Assembly (NCBI GenBank): GCA_937906355.1
Contig: CALCWF010000134.1
Coordinates: forward strand, 1-8,291
Direction of reading: 5' to 3'
DNA from: an uncultured Rickettsiales bacterium
GTDB taxonomy: Bacteria > Pseudomonadota > Alphaproteobacteria > Rickettsiales > Deianiraeaceae
Length of the DNA stretch: 8,291 nucleotides
How positions within the stretch are numbered: the stretch's first letter is position 1; each line of letters opens with the position of its first letter. The notes below the pieces were generated by a model. The model ran no database searches. It was not told the DNA's origin and saw only the letters and a list, made by a program, of their open reading frames with translations. Made by a program: the position numbers and the translations under genes. Positions 1-5,908 of the stretch are shown here, one piece after another.

Positions 1-820
1 GGGTGCTTTTTTCTGTATTTCTACGGTTATAACCCCGCGCAATGACTTCCCCATCCCGCACGATCACGCAGCCGATGGGGACTTCTCCGATCGCTTCCGC
101 TTTCCGCGCCTGCCGGATCGCCGCCTTCATGTATTTTTCATCTCCGGTGATGAAGTATGCATCAGCGAGGACTTCGTCCATTCCTCCGAACTCCTGGGAG
201 ACCATATCGTCCATCTGGGCGTCTGTCAGACCTTCAGTGACGCTCAGACACCAGTCGCACATCTTGATGAACATTTCCTTGCCAAGCTCGATGCCTGCAT
301 ACTGCCATGCGTCGCGGAGTCCAGCATAGGTCTTGTGAACATTGTACCAAGGTACCCAGGCTCCGTGAAGAGGACGGAAATTGCCTTTCTTGACTTCTGC
401 GAAAATGTGCTCACCATCCGGAACTCCACCTATGTAGCCGTTGCCGTTGGCATCCTGCGCACGTTTCATCTCCAGAAGGCAGTAGTTGAGCCTGTCATAG
501 CACTCCTTGTTTCCGGTGGCGGCGTAGCTCATGGCGAGGGCAGAAACATAATGGCCGATGATATGACCGTCCAGACCCTCCCAGTTAGGGAAATACTCTG
601 CTCTCGGCTCGAGCCCTGCTTCTTTGAGAAGCGGTGCGAGAAGTCTGTCCATATCATACTGGCAGAGTGTCTTCACATTGAGTTCGCAGGCGTTCTTGAA
701 CGGACCGTCAAGAAGCTGAACGTCAGAAAGGGAGAAAGTGTTTGAATACAGCTTGTCCTGAGCGGAAAGAGAAGCCACGGCAAGTGTAATGCCGACAGCA
801 AAAACAAGAAGTCTTTTCAT
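1..820 (-). CDS. Chimeric open frame: GH127 glycosidase N-terminus joined to TadA N-terminus (partial)
   Basis: The frame starts at ATG 820-818 and stays open for 273 codons to the window edge. Residues 1-21 form a signal peptide (MKRLLVFAV...ASLSAQ). Residues about 28-230 match GH127/DUF1680 beta-L-arabinofuranosidase-type enzymes: GLDGHIIGHYVSALA (82-96), NGNGYIGGVP (125-134), WVPWYNVHKTYAGLRDA (155-171) and EFGGMDEVLADAYFITGDEKY (210-230). Family members are usually 600-800 residues, so about two thirds, including the catalytic cysteine/zinc region, are missing. From about residue 231 the protein becomes TadA, the tRNA wobble-adenosine deaminase: AIRQARKAEAIGEVPIG, then CVIVRDGEVIARGYNRRNTEKST. 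The TadA catalytic HAE motif would lie just beyond the window. A secreted glycosidase fused to a cytosolic tRNA enzyme makes no functional sense, so I infer a chimeric assembly or a recombination junction. Both halves are recognised with good confidence; the fusion as a real gene is doubtful. Confidence 0.8.
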   Translation of the reverse strand, partial: MKRLLVFAVGITLAVASLSAQDKLYSNTFSLSDVQLLDGPFKNACELNVKTLCQYDMDRLLAPLLKEAGLEPRAEYFPNWEGLDGHIIGHYVSALAMSYAATGNKECYDRLNYCLLEMKRAQDANGNGYIGGVPDGEHIFAEVKKGNFRPLHGAWVPWYNVHKTYAGLRDAWQYAGIELGKEMFIKMCDWCLSVTEGLTDAQMDDMVSQEFGGMDEVLADAYFITGDEKYMKAAIRQARKAEAIGEVPIGCVIVRDGEVIARGYNRRNTEKST

Positions 821-1503
821 TTGTTAGTGTTATTGTTTGAATACAAAAATAGCATTTCGTTTTTATTATTTGAAGTTATTATGCTATATTCATAATGTGT
901 CATTATTTTTTCTTTTGAAAAATAGAACTTTAAAAAATTCATACAATACCATATAATTTTATATTTTGCTTCAAATACTTTCCACCCCTGAAAGCCCTGT
1001 GTTTCTCCTATAAAATCTTTTGAAATAAATTTTTTAATTGTTGGTATATTATATGTTTTGTCTGTTGTTGATTGTGCTATAAGTTCAAAATTATCTTCCG
1101 TCTTTTTATTTGTTATTCCTTCTTTTCTAAAAACTAAGCCTTTATCAAACCAAAACCTTTCTCCGAATCTTCTTTCCGCAATGTCGTGCCGATAGTAGCA
1201 TTTAATATCTTCGCTGTTTGCTTTGTATTTTTCGACGAACTTTTTGTCTTCGTCAGAAAACTTTATGAAGCTCCAGTTTTCGACGTTGTCAATCAACTCT
1301 TGCTGTAATATCTCCTTTTCTATCTTGTTGTCGAGTTTGAACGCTTTGTTGTCGCTTTCGCTGTTTGCTTTGTAGGTTATTATTTTAACTTTGTTGTCTT
1401 TTGGGGGTTCTGCCTTTTTGACGACGAATATTAAACTTGAAGTTGCGACCGCTTTATTTTGTTTAGTTCCTCTGCCTACAAAAACGTTGTCTTCAAATGT
1501 ATT
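817..1503 (-). pseudogene. R-M locus 1, C-terminal fragment: end of methylase core and target-recognition part
   Basis: The frame is open from 1503 to the TGA at 819-817, with no plausible start of its own (first start-like codon is TTG at 1296). It begins TFEDNVFVGRGTKQNK, followed by AVATSSLIFVVKKAEPPKDN, which in this methylase family directly follows the TTIEYI ending of the upstream fragment. The two are therefore parts of one gene separated by a frameshift near 1500. It continues with NVENWSFIKFSDEDKKF, CYYRHDIAERRFGERFWF and ETQGFQGWKVF, features of the TaqI-like C-terminal specificity domain that chooses the DNA target. After about position 960 the translation (IIWYCMNFLKFYFSKEKIM...) no longer looks like the family, and the stop overlaps the GH127 ATG as ATGA. 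The true C-terminus is probably lost at a junction around 830-960. Broken gene is the best call. Confidence 0.7.
844..851 (-). promoter_or_regulatory. Bacteroidota-type -7 box upstream of the GH127 start
   Basis: On the minus strand the sequence reads TATTTTTG, an exact match to the Bacteroidota -7 consensus TAnnTTTG. It ends 23 bases before the ATG at 820, which allows a short leader. I see no clear TTTG element at the -33 position. The box sits inside the open frame of the locus 1 C-terminal fragment, which suggests that the end of that frame is really upstream DNA of the glycosidase gene. The region is AT-rich, so a chance match is possible. Confidence 0.4.
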
Positions 1504-2473
1504 CTATTGTCGTGTTGTTCGCTAAGTGATGCCTTAGAACATCATTATCTCCATTTGAAAGTATAGTTTGAGGAATGATATAGCACATTTTTCCGTTTCT
1601 TTTGAGGAGAGCTAGACCAAGAGCAATAAAGAAAGCATATAAGTTCGGTTTTGGTGCATATTTCTTCCTATTGTTAGGAATTGAGTGGAGATTTACGCCG
1701 TAGACGTTGCCTAAACTTATGTTATCATCTTTGTTTTTAATCTTTTGTGTAAACTTCATTTTTTGCTTACAGCACTGATTGTATCCAATATACGGCGGAT
1801 TCGCTACAACAAAATCAAATCTGTATCTTTTTGAATCGGATTTGATAGAATTGAACGTTTCTTTTAAATCTTCCTCGTTTCTCATGAAGCTTGGATAAGC
1901 GAGCGTTGGGACGAATTTATCAAGAAATTCACTTATGCTATCGTCCGTCTTGAAGAGTTTGAATTTATTATCTATTGGATTGTTAAACTTGTCATTCAAA
2001 ATCAATGGCAACAATCTCATTAAAATATTCATTTCCGCAAGATATAATGGAAATTCTTCGACGTCGAAGCCGAAGATATTTTTATCAATTTTATCTTCAA
2101 TTTCCTTTGATTGTTCTTCTGTGTTTTGAGTATTTAATGCTTTAATTATTCTATCTGTCGCAGAGTATAAAAAGGTTCCCGCTCCACAGGCAGGGTCAAT
2201 TACACTTATTTTATCTTGATTGTTTTTTATGTATTCACTATTAAAACCAACTTCATCAAGCATTAGATTTACAATTTCAGGAGATGTAAAAAATTGTCCT
2301 TTATCTTCTTTTTGATATAAAACTTTCAAAAAGTTTTCATAAATAAAACCAAAAACCTCGTTTTGCAAATTAGCAAAGTTGTATCTATCTATAAAGTTTA
2401 ATATATCGAGCCAAGGTGAAATTGTGTCAAGTGTTGGTTTATCAATTTTATCGAATAAGTTTTTTGTTATCAT
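1493..2473 (-). CDS. R-M locus 1, N6-adenine DNA methylase domain (Eco57I/TaqI-like)
   Basis: This is an S-adenosylmethionine-dependent N6-adenine methyltransferase domain. Visible motifs are the motif X-like KGQFFTSPEIV (58-68), motif I DPACGAGTF (93-101), an acidic follow-up FGFDVEEFPLYLAEMNI (134-150) and catalytic motif IV NPPYIGY (225-231). The stretch LGNVYGVNLHSIP (254-266) and KPNLYAFFIALGLALLK (275-291) are also typical of the family. The ATG at 2473 overlaps the stop of the nuclease frame (ATGA) and has a good ribosome site, so it may be translated alone. However, the same frame extends upstream with sensible sequence (IPFEKEQEM), and removing one AT unit from the tract at 2496-2507 fuses it to the nuclease frame. 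The frame stops at 1493 just after TTIEYI, where the family continues into the specificity domain. So this is a domain of a larger bifunctional enzyme rather than a complete methylase. Confidence 0.85.
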   Translation of the reverse strand: MITKNLFDKIDKPTLDTISPWLDILNFIDRYNFANLQNEVFGFIYENFLKVLYQKEDKGQFFTSPEIVNLMLDEVGFNSEYIKNNQDKISVIDPACGAGTFLYSATDRIIKALNTQNTEEQSKEIEDKIDKNIFGFDVEEFPLYLAEMNILMRLLPLILNDKFNNPIDNKFKLFKTDDSISEFLDKFVPTLAYPSFMRNEEDLKETFNSIKSDSKRYRFDFVVANPPYIGYNQCCKQKMKFTQKIKNKDDNISLGNVYGVNLHSIPNNRKKYAPKPNLYAFFIALGLALLKRNGKMCYIIPQTILSNGDNDVLRHHLANNTTIEYI

Positions 2474-3330
2474 CTCCTGTTCCTTTTCGAAGGGAATATA
2501 TATATATTCTTAGATATAGAAAGACACATTCTTTCGATTATAGACATTATAGAGTTATAATCTTCATTTTGTAAATTATTGTATATCGATTTCTTGTTTT
2601 CTTCGTATTTTGATTTCAACTTTCCGAAGTTATTATCAACGACAACTTTATACAAAATGAATTGTATTATGTAGGAATAAGTAATTTCGACGCATTGTTT
2701 TTCTGACTTATACCTATAGAATAGGTTTATTGTTTTAATTTTGACTCTAAATGTGTTTATTAATCTTGTGATTTCGTCGAAAAATGTTTTCTTGTTATCG
2801 TTGTTATCTAATTTCAATGGTTCGAAAAATAGCTCATTGTTTTGATTTAGTGTGCTTTTGTAATAATTTTCTGGTTTTATCCATTTTTCCCAGAATATTG
2901 AAAAATCACTTTTGAATTGATCGAAGCATAATTGCTCATAGTTGCCGTTGCTATAAAATCTCCATTCCCAGCCGTCTGTTAGAATGCCGTATTTTTTACT
3001 ATAATCTTTTTGATATCTTAGAATTTGTTCTTTCCCTTCATCAATTCTTGTATAACATTTTACTTCAACCGGTATTATAACATTGTCATTTATTTTTATT
3101 ACAAAATCAGGTCTCCCATTTTCTCCCGTTGTGTTGTCGTGATTGAAAACATTAGTATCTTTTTTATCTATTTTTACTACTTCTTTTAAATGAAAGACGT
3201 CCTTTAATACGTCACATATGAAACTATGAACACCGCTACCGACTTCTGTTTTTTTATATTCTTCTTTATTCTCTTCCCATTTTGTCTTTAATGTTTCAAA
3301 TCTCGAGAGAGAGAGAGAGAGAGAGAGAAT
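2470..3330 (-). CDS. R-M locus 1, N-terminal PD-(D/E)XK nuclease and helical region (out of frame with its ATG)
   Basis: The frame is open from 3330 to the TGA at 2472-2470, but its only in-frame start-like codon is a TTG at 2817, in the middle of the protein. The likely real start is ATG 3334, placed one frame off by the CT tract at 3305-3328; one extra CT unit (or two fewer) brings it into frame. The translation shows a restriction nuclease core: GSGVHSFICDVLKDVF, then GRPDFVIKINDNVIIPVEVK, which carries the PD and ExK metal-binding residues, then KEQILRYQKDY and YGILTDGWEWRFY. This resembles the N-terminal nuclease of single-chain type IIG-like R-M enzymes, which cut the DNA the methylase part recognises. 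The helical stretch that follows (YKVVVDNNFGKLKSKYEENK) leads toward the methylase. The end of this frame, NIYIFPSKRNRR, is probably missense created by the AT tract. Confidence 0.7.
   Translation of the reverse strand: MLSLSLSLSRFETLKTKWEENKEEYKKTEVGSGVHSFICDVLKDVFHLKEVVKIDKKDTNVFNHDNTTGENGRPDFVIKINDNVIIPVEVKCYTRIDEGKEQILRYQKDYSKKYGILTDGWEWRFYSNGNYEQLCFDQFKSDFSIFWEKWIKPENYYKSTLNQNNELFFEPLKLDNNDNKKTFFDEITRLINTFRVKIKTINLFYRYKSEKQCVEITYSYIIQFILYKVVVDNNFGKLKSKYEENKKSIYNNLQNEDYNSIMSIIERMCLSISKNIYIFPSKRNRR
2474..2485 (-). promoter_or_regulatory. Ribosome binding site of the methylase reading frame
   Basis: On the minus strand AAGGA (2485-2481) lies 7 bases before the ATG at 2473, and a second purine run AGGAG (2478-2474) directly abuts it. 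The ATG overlaps the stop of the nuclease frame (ATGA). In the present tract-length state this would allow coupled translation of the methylase as a separate chain. It may equally be an accident of codons for KEQE in a fused protein. Confidence 0.4.
2496..2507 (-). repeat. (AT)6 dinucleotide tract at the nuclease-methylase frame change
   Basis: Six AT units lie inside the locus 1 coding sequence. With six units the nuclease frame runs to NIYIFPSKRNRR and a stop. With five units it would read SKNIYIPFEKEQEMITKNLF and pass directly into the methylase frame. The tract is short for a hypermutable repeat, so this could also be a fixed frameshift or a sequencing error. Confidence 0.6.
3305..3328 (-). 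repeat. (CT)12 dinucleotide microsatellite at the 5' end of R-M locus 1
   Basis: Twelve perfect CT units on the minus strand (GA on the plus strand) begin six bases after the ATG at 3334. In the present length the ATG frame reads MNSLSLSLSLEI and stops at TGA just past the tract. One added unit would give an Ser-Leu repeat running into RFETLKTKWEENKEEY of the nuclease. This is the layout of a slipped-strand phase-variation switch. Confidence 0.85.
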
Positions 3331-3331
3331 T

Positions 3332-3334
3332 CAT
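3332..3334 (-). other. Probable translation start of R-M locus 1 (ATG, currently out of frame)
   Basis: This ATG is the only good start next to the CT tract. The body frame itself is closed by a TGA at 3333-3331 that overlaps this ATG by two bases, so no in-frame start upstream can serve it. No strong ribosome site is visible in front (TCATAATCGTTAT). Confidence 0.6.
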
Positions 3335-3397
3335 ATAACGATTATGAGAATATAATGATGAGAGGTTATTAGTAGTAAATTAATTTCAAGCGAAAAT

Positions 3398-3411
3398 ACG
3401 CATGAATGCGT
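3398..3411. promoter_or_regulatory. Palindrome between divergent R-M locus 1 and ndk
   Basis: ACGCAT and ATGCGT form perfect 6-base inverted arms around a GA centre in the gap between the two divergently read genes. It could be an operator for either gene. No convincing -35/-10 pair is visible around it, so its role is unknown and a chance palindrome is possible. Confidence 0.25.
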
Positions 3412-3493
3412 TAATTATTGATGCAGAATATAAAAATTGTTTTTTATTTTATTTACGCTAGCGAACTATATATTGTTTTGTTAGAGTTGATTT

Positions 3494-3916
3494 ATGTTGG
3501 AGAGAACTTTTTCTATAATTAAACCAGATGCCGTTAAGAGAAATCTTGTTGGAGAAATAGATGCGATGCTTGAGAAGGCGGGCTTTAAGATTATTGCCAT
3601 GAAGATGGTTCATATGTCGAAGGAGAGAGCGGAAGGTTTTTATATGGTTCACAAAGGGAAACCATTTTATGAAGAATTGACGACGTATATGTCTTCTGCA
3701 CCAGTTGTGGTTCAAGTTCTCGAGAAGGAAAATGCTGTTGCTGATTATCGTGAGATAATGGGTGCCACTAATCCAGCTAACGCGAAGGAGGGAACTATTC
3801 GAGCGAAGTATGCTTTGAGTATGGGAGAGAATTCAATTCACGGCTCTGATAGCATTGAGAATGCTGGTATAGAGATTAAGTACTTCTTCTCAGAAGAAGA
3901 GATTTGTGAAAGATAA
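3494..3916 (+). CDS. ndk: Nucleoside diphosphate kinase
   Basis: Ndk moves the gamma phosphate of ATP to nucleoside diphosphates through a phospho-histidine, balancing NTP and dNTP pools in the cytoplasm. The protein has 140 residues, the normal bacterial length, and all core motifs are visible: TFSIIKPDA (5-13), YREIMGATNP (85-94) and GTIRAKYA (100-107), which hold phosphate- and base-binding residues, then NSIHGSDSIENA (113-124) with catalytic His116. The C-terminal IEIKYFFSEEEI is typical of proteobacterial forms. The ATG at 3494 matches the family N-terminus; only a weak AGAG lies 7 bases upstream. It is transcribed away from R-M locus 1 and toward the phosphoethanolamine transferase, 167 bases downstream. 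It appears intact and is the safest housekeeping marker for the host. Confidence 0.97.
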   Translation: MLERTFSIIKPDAVKRNLVGEIDAMLEKAGFKIIAMKMVHMSKERAEGFYMVHKGKPFYEELTTYMSSAPVVVQVLEKENAVADYREIMGATNPANAKEGTIRAKYALSMGENSIHGSDSIENAGIEIKYFFSEEEICER

Positions 3917-3929
3917 TAGAAGATAATAG
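3911..3929 (+). repeat. Tandem 9-base duplication at the ndk stop codon
   Basis: AGATAATAG occurs twice, at 3911-3919 and 3921-3929, separated by one A. The first copy contains the ndk stop codon (TAA, 3914-3916). It looks like a small local duplication with no obvious role. Confidence 0.6.
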
Positions 3930-3944
3930 TTTTACAGAATTGTT

Positions 3945-3978
3945 GCGTCGTTGTGCCTGTTGGACCGGTAGACGACGC
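3945..3978 (+). terminator. Possible hairpin after ndk
   Basis: GCGTCGT (3945-3951) and ACGACGC (3972-3978) are perfect inverted arms around a 20-base loop, 29 bases past the ndk stop. The bases after it (GTTTATCGTG) are not a proper T-run, so an intrinsic terminator is only a weak call. It could instead be a structured leader element. Confidence 0.3.
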
Positions 3979-4004
3979 GTTTATCGTGTATTATTTATTG
4001 TATT

Positions 4005-4022
4005 AGCAATCGTTCGATCGCT
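4005..4022 (+). promoter_or_regulatory. Near-perfect palindrome upstream of the phosphoethanolamine transferase
   Basis: AGCAATCG and CGATCGCT pair at 7 of 8 positions around a TT centre. The element lies 11 bases before a TATAAT and covers where a -35 box would be, a usual place for a repressor or activator site. I do not recognise the regulator. Confidence 0.3.
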
Positions 4023-4033
4023 TGTTGAGGTTC

Positions 4034-4039
4034 TATAAT
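4034..4039 (+). promoter_or_regulatory. Candidate -10 box (TATAAT) for the phosphoethanolamine transferase
   Basis: A consensus TATAAT lies 44 bases before the start codon of the downstream gene. No good -35 is found at normal spacing (nearest is TTCGAT at 4013 with a 15-base spacer), which would fit activator-dependent expression through the palindrome at 4005-4022. AT-rich sequence gives many chance matches. Confidence 0.35.
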
Positions 4040-4083
4040 TAGTAAGCGTTCGTGACTAGTCTTTGAGTTTGTTTTATTTGTAA

Positions 4084-5847
4084 ATGACGTTTCTTTCTAA
4101 GATTGGGAATAAGTTATCTTACTTATCGCGTATTTTTATATATCCGAATAGCGATGCAAGTATAGTGTATAATGCTTTTTTTGCGTTATTGATGATATTG
4201 ATCATATCTATTCCCGATATAGTGCTTCGTATTAGCGGTGTTAGTTCAATTAGTATTCATACCGTAGTGTCGATTGTGATGTTTATTCTCTGCTTTTTTC
4301 TATCTTTCTGCGGAACGTTTTTAAAGCTTTTCATTGCGACTTTCATATTTATAATACAGACTGTGCAATTAAATTATATATATTTTAGCGGTCAGCCACT
4401 TGATCCGTTTCTTATACCTAAGATTCTCGTGGAGACGAGCGACATCATGGAGAATGTCGATTTTATTTGGAAGATAGATCCGTTTATAGTTATTCCGTTT
4501 GTAGCAATTGTTTACTTTGCGATCAAATGTAGGAAGAAGATGTATTTTTCTTTGTTTGCCTGTATTGTTGCTTTTTGTTGTTTTGGTTGGCTGTTCCATA
4601 AGGAGAGCGAGCGTAGTATTGATGAATTTATCGTGAGATCGACGAGACAGACTATAAGGAATTCGACATCAACTTTTGCTTTCTTTCTAACACATATAAA
4701 GGATATCACTAGCTTTGATAATAGTCTTCCACAAAAGGCGTATGCCTCGTATGATGTCAAGAATGTAAGTAGTGATACGCCACGTATAATAGTTATCTTC
4801 TTCGGAGAGAGCACGAACGATCGCGACATGAGTGTCGTAAATAGTAAGTGCAGAGAGACTACTCCGTTGCTGGCGAAATTTTCACGAGATAATGGTGATA
4901 ACTTTCTCACGATGTCAGCGATAAGTGGCGGTGTAGCTACGTTATCTTCTCATCCTCTATTTTTTAATATTATAAGAGAACCGGGTAATGTAAACTGCCT
5001 TCAAACGAGAGAGCATAATCTATTTAAGATGGCGAAGGAAAATGGCTATAAGACACATTGGATATCGACGCAATCAATAGTTATTCCAGAGTATTCTTCT
5101 ATCTTAGCGGATGACATGCATACTCTTGAACGACATAGTATCAAAGTTAAGTCTATACATGACGACTATTTAATAAAGCAGTTCAGTAAAATGGACTTGT
5201 CGAAGGGGAAACATTTTATCGTAATAAATCCAAGATCCGTTCATATACCATATGATTCAAATTATAGACATCATGAAAAGCAATTCGATAGATATATAGA
5301 CGGAGTCTCTAAGAGAGATATAACTTTAAATATGTATCATAACAATATTTTATATCTCGATTGGTTGTTGAACGAATTGTTGTCGATTGCTCTTAAAAAG
5401 GACGTTGATTACTTTCTTATTACGTCCGATCATGGTGAAATAATTGGTTCAGACGGAGAGACGACTCATGGGACGGGATGCGACATGTACGGACATAATT
5501 TTTTATCTGAAAGCGTTGTTCGAGTTCCATTTTTGATGTATAGCAAAAAGAAGAACAAGAAGCTATTTCAATCACTCAAGAAATTAGGTGTAATATCACA
5601 TTACGAAATTAGTAAATTTGTTGCAAATCTAATTGGCTACGATGTTAGAAATCCAAACGAGATACGTGATAATTTCTTTATACACGACGCGTCGATAACG
5701 GGAGATTATAAATTCATCAATTACATAAGACAAAATGGAGAAATAAAAAAAGTTGGTAGTGGCTCTGTGAGAAGTCATATTAATGATATAATTGCAAAAC
5801 AAGACGCGAAACAAGAAAAAAAGTCGAACAATGAGACGATGCGATAA
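4084..5847 (+). CDS. Inner-membrane phosphoethanolamine transferase (EptA/CptA-like)
   Basis: The 587-residue protein belongs to the alkaline phosphatase/sulfatase-like transferases that move phosphoethanolamine from phosphatidylethanolamine onto lipid A, core sugars or periplasmic glucans. About five hydrophobic segments occupy residues 31-49, 57-77, 81-101, 132-148 and 152-171; the rest is the periplasmic catalytic domain. Residues matching the EptA active site are Glu242 in FFGEST, nucleophile Thr286 in GGVATLSSHP, and Asp449-His450 in ITSDHGE; HGTGCDMYGHN (462-472) and NPRSVHIPY (382-390) supply further conserved positions. Length and spacing fit the family. The N-terminus at 4084 lacks a clear ribosome site but gives a normal cytoplasmic lead before the first membrane segment. 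It appears intact between ndk and R-M locus 2 on the same strand. The acceptor cannot be told from sequence; such changes to lipid A reduce surface charge and cationic-peptide binding in known cases. Confidence 0.88.
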   Translation: MTFLSKIGNKLSYLSRIFIYPNSDASIVYNAFFALLMILIISIPDIVLRISGVSSISIHTVVSIVMFILCFFLSFCGTFLKLFIATFIFIIQTVQLNYIYFSGQPLDPFLIPKILVETSDIMENVDFIWKIDPFIVIPFVAIVYFAIKCRKKMYFSLFACIVAFCCFGWLFHKESERSIDEFIVRSTRQTIRNSTSTFAFFLTHIKDITSFDNSLPQKAYASYDVKNVSSDTPRIIVIFFGESTNDRDMSVVNSKCRETTPLLAKFSRDNGDNFLTMSAISGGVATLSSHPLFFNIIREPGNVNCLQTREHNLFKMAKENGYKTHWISTQSIVIPEYSSILADDMHTLERHSIKVKSIHDDYLIKQFSKMDLSKGKHFIVINPRSVHIPYDSNYRHHEKQFDRYIDGVSKRDITLNMYHNNILYLDWLLNELLSIALKKDVDYFLITSDHGEIIGSDGETTHGTGCDMYGHNFLSESVVRVPFLMYSKKKNKKLFQSLKKLGVISHYEISKFVANLIGYDVRNPNEIRDNFFIHDASITGDYKFINYIRQNGEIKKVGSGSVRSHINDIIAKQDAKQEKKSNNETMR

Positions 5848-5879
5848 CATATTATAATGGAGTATAGCATATTATATGG
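5848..5879 (+). repeat. Near-direct repeat in the gap before R-M locus 2
   Basis: CATATTATAATGG (5848-5860) and CATATTATATGG (5868-5879) repeat with a 20-base pitch in the 61-base gap between the transferase stop and the next start. The first copy contains TATAAT (5853-5858), which could serve as a -10 box, though no -35 is convincing. The gap is short enough for co-transcription with the transferase. Confidence 0.35.
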
Positions 5880-5908
5880 ATCGACTTTATATTGTTTTTG
5901 ATTAAAAT

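Noticed and set aside
42..745. Plus-strand open frames at 42-329 and 335-745
   Set aside because: They are shadows of the minus-strand GH127/TadA frame, which shows recognisable family motifs throughout; the plus-strand translations show none.
817..1296. A separate 159-residue gene starting at TTG 1296
   Set aside because: The same frame is open upstream to 1503 with family sequence, so this is the C-terminal part of the locus 1 enzyme and TTG 1296 is not a real start.
2470..2817. A separate 115-residue gene starting at TTG 2817
   Set aside because: The frame continues upstream to 3330 through a clear nuclease domain; the TTG is an internal leucine codon.
3302..3333. XhoI (CTCGAG) and EcoRI (GAATTC) sites flanking the GA repeat, suggesting a cloning linker
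   Set aside because: The sequence lacks the rest of known linker-primers, and coding sense continues through the tract with an ATG on one side and the nuclease on the other; the sites follow from the repeat edges.
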